Assembly (NCBI GenBank): GCA_028712475.1
Contig: JAQTQB010000001.1
Coordinates: 248,001 to 312,000 of the forward strand
Direction: 5' to 3'
DNA from: Verrucomicrobiales bacterium
GTDB lineage: Bacteria; Verrucomicrobiota; Verrucomicrobiia; Limisphaerales; UBA11358
DNA: 64,000 bases
Both the position numbers and the translations under genes were made by a program. This document shows, piece after piece, positions 27,431 to 36,557 of this stretch (its first letter is position 1; each line of letters starts with the position of its first letter). The notes under the pieces are model-generated. The model saw nothing but the letters and a program-made list of their open reading frames with translations. It was not told the origin of the DNA and did not search any database.

Positions 27431-28195
27431 ATGAAACGTCTGATTAAGCAAATCACTCCTCGCCAAGTTCGAAGGTTTATAGCACGACTGGAACGATTTT
27501 ATGCGTCCGGAAGTGTCGGTTCGTTTCCTTCCCAGGAAGGTGCTTTTTTCAGTCTTAAAAAACTTGGATGGAGCCCAAAAAATTGCATTGATGTGGGAGC
27601 ATACCATGGAGAATGGGCGAAGATGTTTCTCTCCCTGTTTCCAGATTCCAAAATTCTCATGATTGAGGCTCAAGAGGGCAAGCGAGAAATTCTTCAAAAG
27701 GCCGCTGCCGAATCGGGGGATAAACTTGTTTATGAGATGGCGCTTCTCGGTGCAAGCGATGGACAGGAGGTTTCGTTCATTGAAATGGAAACAGGGAGTT
27801 CGGTTTATGAAGAGTCCAGTTCAGCCAAGAGGGCTAAAACTATAAAAAAACTCACAAGCCTTGACACCCTTGTAAAAGCGCATCCTGATTTCGCATCAGC
27901 CAGCGCATTGAAAATTGATACCCAAGGATATGAGTTGGAAGTATTAAAAGGATGCCCGAACCTGCTAAAGTTGCTTGATGTAGTCCTGCTTGAAGTTTCG
28001 CTCGTCAATACAAACAAGGGCGCCCCGCTATTTGCAGAAGTGGTGTCATTTATGACATCCAATGGATTTAAGCTGTTTGATTTTTGCAGCCAGATTCGCA
28101 GAAAAGACGGGGTGTTGTGGCAGACAGATCTGTTGTTTATTCGTGTTGACGCAAATATCCACATTCCAACTGAGCTAACCGAAAATAATTGGTAA
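27431..28195 (+). CDS. FkbM-family methyltransferase
   Basis: A 254-residue protein with the FkbM blocks CIDVGAYHGEWAKMFLSLFP, ILMIEAQEGKREIL, LTSLDTLVKAH, LKIDTQGYELEVLKG and LLEVSLV. Family members O-methylate sugars or other acceptors. The gene is visibly richer in A and T than its neighbours, with many AAA and ATT codons, which suggests transfer together with the next gene. The start at 27431 is followed by a basic N-terminus; the next gene starts 1 bp after its stop codon. Confidence 0.9.
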   Translation: MKRLIKQITPRQVRRFIARLERFYASGSVGSFPSQEGAFFSLKKLGWSPKNCIDVGAYHGEWAKMFLSLFPDSKILMIEAQEGKREILQKAAAESGDKLVYEMALLGASDGQEVSFIEMETGSSVYEESSSAKRAKTIKKLTSLDTLVKAHPDFASASALKIDTQGYELEVLKGCPNLLKLLDVVLLEVSLVNTNKGAPLFAEVVSFMTSNGFKLFDFCSQIRRKDGVLWQTDLLFIRVDANIHIPTELTENNW

Positions 28196-28196
28196 T

Positions 28197-29231
28197 ATGG
28201 ACATTCAAATTACCGGTGTTTCGGTTGCAGAACGAATTTTGCCGTTTGATGAATTGCATGTTCCGGGGAAGCCGGTGGCGGTCCTTTCCCCAGATCAAAA
28301 GGCAGCAGTTTTTGAATTCAACACAAAGGTTCAAAACGGCGAAATTCATTTCGAATCCGTCGGGTGTCTTTGCGGTAGCTGGAAATTTGTTCTTATAGCT
28401 GGCTATGACCGCTTTGGGATGCGTCAGTCAACGGTCATGTGCGAGAGCTGTGGGCTGGTGCAGTCCAATCCGCGGATGACAGCCGAGGAGACGAAACGCT
28501 TTTATTCTTCGGACACCTACCGTCGGCTTTATAATTCGACCGATTATCTGGAGCAATTTGAAGCGGCATATTTTCCAAAGACTGGAAAGAATATCCTAGA
28601 AGAAGTCGCCAAAATTAAGACGGTGAATGCCAGCGTTTCCGTGTTGGAGATAGGAGCGGGGGGCGGTTGGAATTTGGTTTCATTTCGGGACGCGGGAGCC
28701 TCGGTTCTGGGCGTTGATTATAGCCCAAGCCTGGTCGAACTGGGCAAAGCCCACGGAATCGCGATGCAACAGGGTGACGCGGACGGCATCCAGGGGCAAT
28801 ACGGCGTGATCATTCTCAATCACGTTTTTGAGCACCTGCTGGATCCGTTGGGAACTCTGGAAACGGTCAAAAAGCATTTGAAGCCGGATGGCATTGTTTA
28901 CATCGGGGTTCCTAATTTCCTCAATTTTCCGCTGAATAATCTTCAAAACGCGCACACTTACTATTTTGATCCGCTAACCTTCGCCCATTACTGCCTGATG
29001 GCGGGGCTGTCGTGCGTCGCCCATGGTCCGTCAGAAAAGTATCACATGTTCGGGATCTTCAAGTCTTCTCCAGCGGCCAGCCCTTCCAGCCTTGACGGGC
29101 ATGGCCGTCAGGTTCTGAAATTCCTGAAGCGCGTCAAAAGAAGGCGGCAGCTAAAACTATGGATGGATTCAATCGGGATCGGTTCGGCGGCCATGAAATT
29201 ATATCGCAAGTTCGTGATCAAGATGGATTGA
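28197..29231 (+). CDS. Class I methyltransferase with N-terminal zinc-ribbon-like segment
   Basis: A 344-residue protein. The N-terminal part has two cysteine pairs, CLCG near residue 58 and CESC near residue 83 followed by GLVQSNPRM, as in C-methyltransferases and related sugar methyltransferases that carry a zinc finger. The SAM domain follows: VSVLEIGAGGGWNLVSFRDAG, then ILNHVFEHLLDP and GIVYIGVPN. Its base composition is lower in GC than the window average, like the FkbM gene before it. It is placed convergently with the flippase gene. Confidence 0.85.
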   Translation: MDIQITGVSVAERILPFDELHVPGKPVAVLSPDQKAAVFEFNTKVQNGEIHFESVGCLCGSWKFVLIAGYDRFGMRQSTVMCESCGLVQSNPRMTAEETKRFYSSDTYRRLYNSTDYLEQFEAAYFPKTGKNILEEVAKIKTVNASVSVLEIGAGGGWNLVSFRDAGASVLGVDYSPSLVELGKAHGIAMQQGDADGIQGQYGVIILNHVFEHLLDPLGTLETVKKHLKPDGIVYIGVPNFLNFPLNNLQNAHTYYFDPLTFAHYCLMAGLSCVAHGPSEKYHMFGIFKSSPAASPSSLDGHGRQVLKFLKRVKRRRQLKLWMDSIGIGSAAMKLYRKFVIKMD

Positions 29232-29255
29232 ACCGGTTCAAGGGCAGATGAAGAA

Positions 29256-30797
29256 TCATGCTGCCATCAGCCTTTTCAACACCGCCTTCAACCAGCCCGG
29301 CGCTCTTCCAATGATTTCGGCTTGCAACGGTTCCCCTAGACCGTGGCGCAGCAACATCACGCCGCCCCAGAGGCCGGACAACAGCACATTCACGGTCAGT
29401 TGCCATGGGGCTGGCAGCCCGCGTGCCAGCCACCAGATTCCAAGGGCGACGGGAACAAGCCGCAGGGTCAAATGCCAGGTGGGGCGATACCAGCCGGCCA
29501 GTTCGCGCCAGCCCAAACCGCAATAACCACACGTCCGCCACAAACCATACGGCAGGGTGAAAGCCAGCGTGCAGACAATCGAAAATATCAGCATGGTCGT
29601 CATCCCGGCCACCCGGTGCGCCAGCAAGTTCAACCCCACAAATGCCAGCCCTTCCACGAGAAAGATGAACCGCAAAAAACCAAATCTCTTGGTCTGGGTC
29701 GCCAGGCCGGTGTGTGGCCGGACAAAAGTGGCCACGAAACAAAGGATGGCCAGCAGCAGATCGTTGACCGGCGGCCAGTGGATTTTGCCGCCCGTCCACA
29801 ACCATACAAAAGGGCCGTTGCACACCGCCAGCAAGGTTCCGGCCACTAGGCTGACACTGGCGCAGAAGCCCGTGATCTCCCTGAACCGCCGGAACAGGCG
29901 TTCGCGTTCGTCGCGAACCATCATTTCTGTCAGCGCCGGGAAGGAAAAATCAAAGATGCGCGAGATCAGCATGATCACCACGGTGTAGGTCCGGGTGCAG
30001 ACACTCCAAATGGCCGCCGTTTCCAGCCCCAGAAACCGGGTCAACAGGATGGTCTGGCTGGCGGAAATGAACTGCCAGCCAATCCCCATCAAAAAACTGT
30101 CGCGCCCGAACGCGAACAATTCCTGAAAGCGCGCCCGGGACATGGCACCCCATTCCCCCGCCTTGGGCAGCAACCCCAGCCATATGCAGCCGGCGGCGTT
30201 GATGACCAGGTTGCCAAGCGTCATCAGGGCCTGTCCGATCAAAAAGCTATAAACGCCCCAGCCCATCGCCAGCCCCGCCCACATGCCGGCCAGATTCACG
30301 ATCAACATCACGGCCGCGCCGTAGCACGAGATGGCCGGCTGCTGGTGTGCCAGCAGGATCGAGCTCAAGACGCGCCCAATAAAGGAAAGGGCCAGCAGCA
30401 CGGACTGGCCGATCATCAGCCACACGAACTGCCGCTGAAAATCCGCCGAGATGTGCAACAGCGGACCGGCCACCACCGAAAGAAACACGCCCGCCAGGAT
30501 GATCAGCACCCCTTGCGCCCCACCCACCAGCACGCTGGTCTTGATGACACTGCCGTAAGCCCCGTTCTGCCGGTCATCCTTGTGGTCAATCAGGAAGCGC
30601 GACACTGAATTGCTCATGCCGAAATCAATCAGCGCGATGTAACCGCCTATCTGCGTGACCAGCGCCCACAGGCCGAATTCCAGCTTGCCCAGGTAATGCA
30701 GCGCCAGCGGGACGCCCGCCAGCGTGTAAAAGATGTTCGCCCCCAGCAACACATAGCCGGACGCCAGCGAGCGGGTGAATTTTTTAAGCCGGGACAT
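29256..30797 (-). CDS. Polysaccharide flippase (MOP/Wzx-like)
   Basis: A 513-residue membrane protein with 12-14 hydrophobic segments. The start FTRSLASGYVLLGANIFYTLAGVPLALHYLG, then LEFGLWALVTQIGGYIALIDFGMSNSVSRF, is typical of polysaccharide flippases. It should move the lipid-linked repeat unit across the membrane for the polymerase at 18174-19733. Specificity is unknown. Confidence 0.9.
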   Translation of the reverse strand: MSRLKKFTRSLASGYVLLGANIFYTLAGVPLALHYLGKLEFGLWALVTQIGGYIALIDFGMSNSVSRFLIDHKDDRQNGAYGSVIKTSVLVGGAQGVLIILAGVFLSVVAGPLLHISADFQRQFVWLMIGQSVLLALSFIGRVLSSILLAHQQPAISCYGAAVMLIVNLAGMWAGLAMGWGVYSFLIGQALMTLGNLVINAAGCIWLGLLPKAGEWGAMSRARFQELFAFGRDSFLMGIGWQFISASQTILLTRFLGLETAAIWSVCTRTYTVVIMLISRIFDFSFPALTEMMVRDERERLFRRFREITGFCASVSLVAGTLLAVCNGPFVWLWTGGKIHWPPVNDLLLAILCFVATFVRPHTGLATQTKRFGFLRFIFLVEGLAFVGLNLLAHRVAGMTTMLIFSIVCTLAFTLPYGLWRTCGYCGLGWRELAGWYRPTWHLTLRLVPVALGIWWLARGLPAPWQLTVNVLLSGLWGGVMLLRHGLGEPLQAEIIGRAPGWLKAVLKRLMAA

Positions 30798-31159
30798 TTT
30801 AATTTGATCGGGTCAATCAATCGGAGCCGTGCGGGTATTCTTCAATCGAACGGTTCAACTGGCTGCGAATGGAAACACAGCACCGCCGGAATTCAAGCGC
30901 ATTTGAGCCGGAACCATTGTTTTGAACCACAGATCCACACGGATAAACACTGATGTGGAAAAACTTTGACGCGAATTTCACGAATTAACACGAATTCCAA
31001 TTGCAATCCTTCACGCGATGCTTCGCTTCCCGTCGCAGTCCAGAAGCTCACCACCGGCTTGCAGAATGCGGATGCTTCCAATTTGAGCGGCCATCATCGT
31101 TTGACCATCACAGGCAAAGATTGCTCAAACAGCATCAATTCGTAATAATTTCCGCACCG
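30798..31159. repeat. Spacer with CACAGAT-type repeat
   Basis: No gene is seen. From about 30922 to 30995 there is sequence of the type CCACAGATCCACACGG and CACGAATTAACACGAATTC, related to the repeat at 17939. The frame of the following gene is open back to 31001, but the added residues are not conserved-looking. Confidence 0.5.
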
Positions 31160-32836
31160 ATGGCCCGACCAAACAATTCCCGCAAAATCAAAACCGCCGT
31201 GGTGCTGGCCGCCGGCGCGCCGCCCGCCGCGCTGGGTTCCATCTTCGGGCGCACCTCCTCGGCGATGGTTCCCATCAATGGCCGCCCGACGATCCACTGG
31301 CTGTTGCATTACCTGCACACGCTGGGCGTCACGCGCGTCGTGCTTGGTTTGCGCGCCACCGAGACGCGCCTGCCGCGCTTCGTGCAGCAGGCGTTCGGCA
31401 AGATCCAGGAGATTGTCTGCGTGCCGGTGGCGGAAGACCTCGGCCCCGGCTACACGCTGCTGGAATGTCTCAAGCAGTTGAAAAAAGGCGAATCATGCCT
31501 CGTCGTGCTGGGCGACACGCTTTTTGAATTTTCCCCGGAAACGCTCGCGCAGTTCGGCAACAATTTTGTCCTCACCGGCCCGGTGGAGGATGCAACGCGC
31601 TGGTGCCTGGCGGAAGTGAACCGTTCGCGCACGGTCAAAAATCTGGCGGACAAGCCGGCGAAAAATCCCGACGGCTGGCCGGCGCTGGTGGGCGTTTATC
31701 ATTTCCACGATGCCGGCCCTGCGCGCGACGCGCTGCAAGCCAGGCTTGATTCCGGCGCGCGTTCGCTCCAGTTGCGCCATGCGCTGGAGCCGTATATCGC
31801 GGCGGGAACCTTGTCTGCGTATCCGGCGGGCAAATGGTTCGACTGCGGCAACCTGGATTTCCTGACCAGCTCGCGCCGCCGCCTGTTGCAGGCGCGGAGC
31901 TTCAACACGCTGCACATTGACGAATTGCGCGGCACCATCACCAAGCGCAGCGAGCACGGCGCGAAATTCCTCAACGAGATCAACTATTACCGGCTGCTGC
32001 CGCGCGACCTCGCCACGTTTTTCCCGCGCCTCGTGGATTTCAGCCTCGCCCCCAAAGACCTGTTTGTGACGCTGGAATACTACGGCTACCCGACGCTCTC
32101 GGAGGTCTGGGTGTTCGAGGAGTTTGAAAGCGCGTATTGGGAGGCGGTCTTCAAGACGCTGGGGAAAATTCTCGCGTGCTTTGAAAGCTACTCCGCCGGG
32201 CTGTCGCCGTCAGGCACGTTCGATTTTTATTGGAACAAGACGGTTGACCGGCTCAAAACTTTTGGCGCACAGCACCGCAATTTCGCGCAGTTGATCGCGG
32301 CCGGCACGATTGAGTTGAACGGCAAAAAGCTGGCGGGCTGGCCGAAAATCCAGAAGGCAATCGAGGCGCGCGTCGGAAAAATCGCCGCCAAACCGCGCGG
32401 GCAGATCATCCACGGCGACCTGTGCTTCACGAACATCCTTTACGACCCGGTGTCGCGGCTGTTCAAGTTCATTGATCCGCGCGGCAGCTTCGGTGAATCG
32501 GGCATCTATGGCGACGGCCGTTACGACATCGCCAAGCTTTTACATTCGCTCGACGGCGGCTACGATTTTTTCATCCACGACATGTTCCGGCTGGAACGCG
32601 ACGGCGTAAAATTCCAGCTTCAGCAATTTTTCCCGGCCACGCGCGGCGCGGTGCTGCAAGCCTTCAAGAAAACCTTCGGCGCTCATTACGACTTCAACGA
32701 GGTGCGGACGCTGGAAGGGCTTTTATTTTTGTCCATGTGCCCGTTGCACAAGGATCATCCGGCGCGGCAGTTCGCGATGTTCGCCACCGGCCTGCGGATA
32801 CTGAACGAGATATTGAACGATGAAGATATGCATTGA
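31160..32836 (+). CDS. Nucleotidyltransferase-kinase fusion
   Basis: A 558-residue two-domain protein. The N-terminal half is a sugar-phosphate nucleotidyltransferase fold (TAVVLAAGAPPAALGSIFG, VVLGDTLFEF, KWFDCGNLDF), but the loop that usually reads GxGTRL...PK lacks the canonical Arg and Lys spacing, so activity may be altered. The C-terminal half is an aminoglycoside/choline-kinase fold with the catalytic loop HGDLCFTN (418-425) and metal motif FIDPRG (Asp439). The start at 31160 matches the first beta strand. Its 3' end overlaps the HAD gene by 17 bp. With the next two genes it looks like a pathway that phosphorylates and activates a small molecule for transfer to a glycan. Confidence 0.8.
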   Translation: MARPNNSRKIKTAVVLAAGAPPAALGSIFGRTSSAMVPINGRPTIHWLLHYLHTLGVTRVVLGLRATETRLPRFVQQAFGKIQEIVCVPVAEDLGPGYTLLECLKQLKKGESCLVVLGDTLFEFSPETLAQFGNNFVLTGPVEDATRWCLAEVNRSRTVKNLADKPAKNPDGWPALVGVYHFHDAGPARDALQARLDSGARSLQLRHALEPYIAAGTLSAYPAGKWFDCGNLDFLTSSRRRLLQARSFNTLHIDELRGTITKRSEHGAKFLNEINYYRLLPRDLATFFPRLVDFSLAPKDLFVTLEYYGYPTLSEVWVFEEFESAYWEAVFKTLGKILACFESYSAGLSPSGTFDFYWNKTVDRLKTFGAQHRNFAQLIAAGTIELNGKKLAGWPKIQKAIEARVGKIAAKPRGQIIHGDLCFTNILYDPVSRLFKFIDPRGSFGESGIYGDGRYDIAKLLHSLDGGYDFFIHDMFRLERDGVKFQLQQFFPATRGAVLQAFKKTFGAHYDFNEVRTLEGLLFLSMCPLHKDHPARQFAMFATGLRILNEILNDEDMH

Positions 32837-33218
32837 CGTTGACGGCGTGCTGTGCGAACTGCGCCAGCCCCACCAGGCCTACGCCGAAGTCCGGCCGCTT
32901 CCCGGCGCGGTGGAAAAGATGCAGGCGCTCAAGGTCGCCGGGCATTATCTGATCCTCTGCACGGCGCGGCACATGGCGACGTGCAGCAGCAACACCGGCC
33001 TGGTCGTGGCACGGCAGGGGAAAACCCTGCTGGACTGGCTGGCGGCGCATGAAATCCCCTACGACGAGCTCTGGTTCGGCAAACCGCACGCGGACGTCTA
33101 TCTGGACGACAACGCGCATCGTTTCACCGGCTGGGATGAAATCGCCGGGGATGGCAGCAATCTCCCGGTGAGCCACGAAAAATCGGCGGCGAAAAAAACT
33201 CCGCCATCCGCAAGATGA
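32820..33218 (+). CDS. HAD-superfamily phosphatase of a capsule-type cassette
   Basis: A 132-residue compact HAD protein. Motif I is MKICIDVDGVLCEL (nucleophile Asp6, Asp8), motif II LILCTARH (Thr), and the C-terminal GKPHADVYLDDNA supplies the Lys and acidic residues. There is no cap domain. It overlaps the fusion gene before it by 17 bp and the next gene by 4 bp, so the three are surely one unit. The last 20 residues are low-complexity and basic. Confidence 0.85.
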   Translation: MKICIDVDGVLCELRQPHQAYAEVRPLPGAVEKMQALKVAGHYLILCTARHMATCSSNTGLVVARQGKTLLDWLAAHEIPYDELWFGKPHADVYLDDNAHRFTGWDEIAGDGSNLPVSHEKSAAKKTPPSAR

Positions 33219-33964
33219 ATCCGGGCTGGAAACTGAACATCGTCATGCCGATGGCCGGTCTTGGCAGCCGTTTCCGTCAGGCCGGTTTTGCGGCGCCCAA
33301 GCCGTTGATCGAAGTGCGCGGGCGGCCGATGTATGCGTGGGCCACCGAAAGTTTGCCGCTGGAAAAGTCCACGCGCCTGATCTTCATCCTGCTCGCCACC
33401 CAGCCGGAATTTCCCGGTCTGAAACGCGACATCGAAGTCCGTTACGCGAAACACCAGCCGGTCATCCTGACCGTTCCTGAATTGACCGCCGGCCAGGCCA
33501 TCACCGTTCTGCGCGCAAAAGAATTCATCAATAACGACGAACCGCTCCTGATCCACAACGCGGACACGGCGTTTGACGTTGACCCGGCCTGGGTCGAACG
33601 CGCATGGGCGGAAAAACTGGACGGCGCGCTGCTGGTGTTTCCCTCGCAGGAAAAACGCTGGAGCTTCTCGCGGGAAAATCCGGCGGGCCTGGTCGGGGAA
33701 GTGCGCGAAAAGGAAGTGATTTCACCGTGGGCGACCACCGGCGCTTATTGGTTCCGGCGCGGTGCCGACTTTGTGACCGCCGCCGAAGCCCGCGTCAACA
33801 CGGGCCGCCGCGAGGCCAGTGAATTCTACGTCGGGCCGCTCTACAACGACCTGATCGCGCGCGGTGCGCGGGTGAAAAATTTTCCCATCGAGAAACTGTA
33901 TTGCTTCGGCACGCCGGAGGATCTGGCGGCCACGCTGCGCGACCTGGAGAAGGCCAAAGGTTGA
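33215..33964 (+). CDS. Sugar-phosphate nucleotidyltransferase
   Basis: A 249-residue nucleotidyltransferase with intact motifs: MPMAGLGSRFRQAGFAAPKPLIEVRGRPM with signature Arg and Lys, LLIHNADTAFDVD for the metal, and KLYCFGTPEDL near the end. It probably activates the product of the upstream kinase/phosphatase as a nucleotide derivative. Its stop codon lies within the first unit of a heptamer repeat (33960-33987). Confidence 0.87.
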   Translation: MNPGWKLNIVMPMAGLGSRFRQAGFAAPKPLIEVRGRPMYAWATESLPLEKSTRLIFILLATQPEFPGLKRDIEVRYAKHQPVILTVPELTAGQAITVLRAKEFINNDEPLLIHNADTAFDVDPAWVERAWAEKLDGALLVFPSQEKRWSFSRENPAGLVGEVREKEVISPWATTGAYWFRRGADFVTAAEARVNTGRREASEFYVGPLYNDLIARGARVKNFPIEKLYCFGTPEDLAATLRDLEKAKG

Positions 33965-33987
33965 GAGTTGAGGGTTGATGGTTAGAG
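33960..33987 (+). repeat. Single heptamer arm at a stop codon (unit GTTGAGN)
   Basis: Units GTTGAGA, GTTGAGG, GTTGATG, GTTAGAG. The TGA stop of the preceding gene is inside the first unit. No inverted partner was found in the spacer. Confidence 0.65.
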
Positions 33988-34009
33988 TCAAAAAGCCGGA
34001 ACCCTTTTC

Positions 34010-34238
34010 GCAGCAGCCGACGTGAGAAGGCTCAAATTTATCCCCTGTAAAAAATCGGTGAAAGAGAACAGCGCACCCCTCACCCAACCTTCGGCCACCC
34101 TCTCCCGTTGGAGGGGAGAGGGGTGTTCGACGTTTTAGCCTGCAATCATTCGAATTTGGCATCAACCGATTCCCCGTTTTTCTCCGACCACAAATAAAAC
34201 CAAGACAAAATTAGAGCCTCCTCACGTCGGCTCCTACG
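34010..34238. repeat. REP-like inverted pair enclosing a second palindromic repeat
   Basis: The 24-bp REP-like element occurs at 34010-34033 (GCAGCAGCCGACGTGAG...) and inverted at 34215-34238. Between them, at about 34076-34127, is a copy of the CCCTCACCC...GGAGGGGAGAGGGG palindrome family. Confidence 0.75.
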
Positions 34239-34250
34239 GGTTGAGCCGCA

Positions 34251-35453
34251 TCAGCCCGCATCCAGGCCGGCCTTCGCCAGGAGTTTTTTAACTTCGTTCA
34301 GATCCACCGTCGTCATCATCATGTGGTCGGACGGGAAAAGCTGCCAGTGATAATCGAGCTTGTTCACGTCGCAGATCCACTCGACCCAGCTGTCCACCCA
34401 GTTGCTGGCCATGAACGTGATGACCTTGCAGCCGGGCCGGCTCCAGATGCCATTGGTGAAGCCGCTCCCGAGGACGCCCGCGAACGCCTCGGCATTGGCG
34501 AACAATTCAATCTCCTGCGCGAAGGTGAGCGTCTCGGTGTCAATGATGGCCCAGCCCAATTTTTTGAAAAACTCGTTTACCTCGGCCTCGTTTTTAATGC
34601 CGCGCGCCCTGCCCTTGCGCTGGATGATGAACCGCTTCGGGCCGTGGTGGGATTTGTCGGCCAGCGGCAGGAAGGCGGAGCGCAGCCAGTTCACGCCGTA
34701 AGGGCTGTAACATGAAATCATCGCGGTGGGCGCGCTGAAATAATAATTTTCCACGATGATGTGCGGCTCCGGCGTGCAGCGCACGCGGTCAAGCAGGCCG
34801 AGCAGCGCGAGCGTCTCCTTTTGATAGGCCGCCAGTTTTGCCGGCACCAGGATTTTGGTGTCCGCCGGAAATTCCTTGAGCAACGCCAGGCGCGGCAGCG
34901 CGTCCAAAATCCAGTGCGAGAAGGTCGGCACGCCATCGTTCGGCACCCAGCGCGAAACCAGACTTGTCCAGTTTCCCGCCAACCTGACCGGCTGGGGCAG
35001 CCGCCAATAGCGCCACGCTGGATCGCCTTCCAGACAATAATCCCCATAGACGGATTCACGGCAGATGCGTTTCTGATCATCGAGCAGGGCCAGGGTGGAC
35101 GCGACAAGGCGTGCGTTCCGGTGCTGGCTCCAAAATATCGGCCACGGCTGGAAGGCGTGCTGTTGCAGGCCGGTCTTGACCAGGAGCGATTCATCTGTCG
35201 TTTTTGGCGCGCCCTGGTCGGTCAGCACAACCCGGTTGGGCCGGCGATTTTCGTGCAAGAGTGATTGATAAATCGAGAAGGATCCCTTGGGCGGGCCGAA
35301 CCGCAGGGTTTTCGCCGGCGCAAGAACCCGCAGCAGATTCACGAACAACATCGGGATGCTTTCCGTCAGCAGCCGCCGGATTGCTGTCAACGGACGGTGC
35401 AGCGCCGGCCAGCGCCGCGTGCGCATCGCCAGTTTGTGATAGAAAGCGGGCAT
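34251..35453 (-). CDS. Glycosyltransferase, GT61 family (DUF563)
   Basis: A 400-residue protein with the DUF563 core: VPTFSHWILDALPRLALLKEF, KRFIIQRKGRARGIKNEAEV, LTFAQEIELFANAEAFAGVLGSGFTNGIW. GT61 enzymes transfer xylose, GlcNAc or related sugars; the UDP-xylose synthase-like enzyme in this region makes xylose a natural guess, but only a guess. Start at MPAFYHKLAM (35453) is preferred over a longer frame to 35543. Confidence 0.87.
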   Translation of the reverse strand: MPAFYHKLAMRTRRWPALHRPLTAIRRLLTESIPMLFVNLLRVLAPAKTLRFGPPKGSFSIYQSLLHENRRPNRVVLTDQGAPKTTDESLLVKTGLQQHAFQPWPIFWSQHRNARLVASTLALLDDQKRICRESVYGDYCLEGDPAWRYWRLPQPVRLAGNWTSLVSRWVPNDGVPTFSHWILDALPRLALLKEFPADTKILVPAKLAAYQKETLALLGLLDRVRCTPEPHIIVENYYFSAPTAMISCYSPYGVNWLRSAFLPLADKSHHGPKRFIIQRKGRARGIKNEAEVNEFFKKLGWAIIDTETLTFAQEIELFANAEAFAGVLGSGFTNGIWSRPGCKVITFMASNWVDSWVEWICDVNKLDYHWQLFPSDHMMMTTVDLNEVKKLLAKAGLDAG

Positions 35454-35552
35454 GTCAAAAAAACCGCGCGCAACGAAGCAGGCGCGGGCATGATGGATTT
35501 TCAAGCGCGGGCTGCGGCCCGGCAAGGTTGGCGTTATGCGCAAGGATATCGG

Positions 35553-35780
35553 TCATGTGCGGGAGCGGGATGATTTCGCCTTTTTGGCTGAAGCGACTGC
35601 TGATTTTTTGCGGCTGGCCTGAAAACGCAACGACAACGTCTCGGCCTCCTCAAGCCATTCGAGTTTCTCGCGGAAGGTGCATAGCAATCCGAGCAGCAGG
35701 GTATGCAATTCAGATCCTTCCGAAGTGCCCCAGCGCCAGTCCGGTGTCGTGCAAAGTTTGCGCAGTTCTTTTTTGGTCAT
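35553..35780 (-). CDS. Small basic protein, unknown
   Basis: A 75-residue protein (MTKKELRKLCTTPDWRWGTSEGSEL...) with a C-terminal Lys/Ser/Ala-rich tail. No family recognised. It overlaps the nucleotidyltransferase-like gene upstream by 4 bp, so it is its operon partner. Confidence 0.5.
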   Translation of the reverse strand: MTKKELRKLCTTPDWRWGTSEGSELHTLLLGLLCTFREKLEWLEEAETLSLRFQASRKKSAVASAKKAKSSRSRT

Positions 35781-36277
35781 CGGTAGGGATCGAGTTTTTT
35801 TAATGCCGCAATATCCAGCAAATCCTTGTCGCGTCCAGCCTTTCTTTTCATGGCCAGGAGAGTTTTATAGGCAACAATGGGCGCGCGGGTTTTTCCGGCC
35901 ACCCGCTCCCATTTGGCGCGGGCCAGTTCCCTTTTGAAGTTGAACGGTTCATAAACAAAGACATCAACCGGCGTCCGGGAATGAGCATCGCTCCACAGCT
36001 TGAGCACAATCATGTCTTTTTCCCTGCGCCAGGACTCGCGGAGTTTCGGATTGGCGAACTCTTCCACCGTCACCGGAATGGACATCCGCCAGCCGGCCGA
36101 CTGCAAGGTGCGGAGCGCGCGGGTTATGTTTTCCGGTTGGAGGCCGATGACCAAATCCACACCCACGGTCAGCCGGTCATACCCATGCGCGCCGACCGCC
36201 AGCCCGCCAACGATGAGATATTCCACCTTCGCGGCGTTCAGCGCCTTGACAATGACTTCGATGCTGCGGACTTCCAT
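35777..36277 (-). CDS. Nucleotidyltransferase-fold protein (AbiEii/DUF6036-like)
   Basis: A 166-residue protein beginning MEVRSIEVIVKALNAAKVEYLIVGGLAVGAHGYDRLTVGVDLVI. This is the GG...HG.xR.T.D.D pattern of minimal nucleotidyltransferases, except that the first metal-binding Asp is replaced by Gly (TVGVD). Catalysis is therefore doubtful. Such proteins often form toxin-antitoxin-like pairs with a small partner, here the 75-residue protein whose gene overlaps by 4 bp. Start at 36277 is chosen over an upstream frame with no similarity. Confidence 0.65.
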   Translation of the reverse strand: MEVRSIEVIVKALNAAKVEYLIVGGLAVGAHGYDRLTVGVDLVIGLQPENITRALRTLQSAGWRMSIPVTVEEFANPKLRESWRREKDMIVLKLWSDAHSRTPVDVFVYEPFNFKRELARAKWERVAGKTRAPIVAYKTLLAMKRKAGRDKDLLDIAALKKLDPYR

Positions 36278-36358
36278 GATGCAGCGCGATGTTACCCGGA
36301 TTTTAACAGCCAGCAAGCCGATTGAAAAAACGGGGCGCATCTTGGCACTGCCCCCGTT

Positions 36359-36470
36359 TTCTCCCTCTCCTCCCCCGAGGGAGGAGAGGGTCGGGGTGAG
36401 GAGGCATCAATGTTTTCAGATCAAATCCCCTCGCCCAAGCCCTCGCCCCGTTTGGGCGGGGAGAGGAAGT
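36359..36470. repeat. Two GGAGAGGG-type palindromic repeats
   Basis: 36359-36410 is CTCCCTCTCCTCCCCCGAG... and 36424-36470 is CCCTCGCCCAAGCCC...GGGCGGGGAGAGG. Each is an imperfect palindrome. The same family occurs at about 34076, 39130, 39198, 42500, 42562 and 61566, often as facing pairs. Confidence 0.8.
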
Positions 36471-36557
36471 CGGGGGGCGATGCCAAGATGCGCCCGGCCC
36501 CGCCCGTGGTCAGATGAAGGTTGAGCGTCCGCCGCGGCTGTGTTTCCATTCTCCGCC

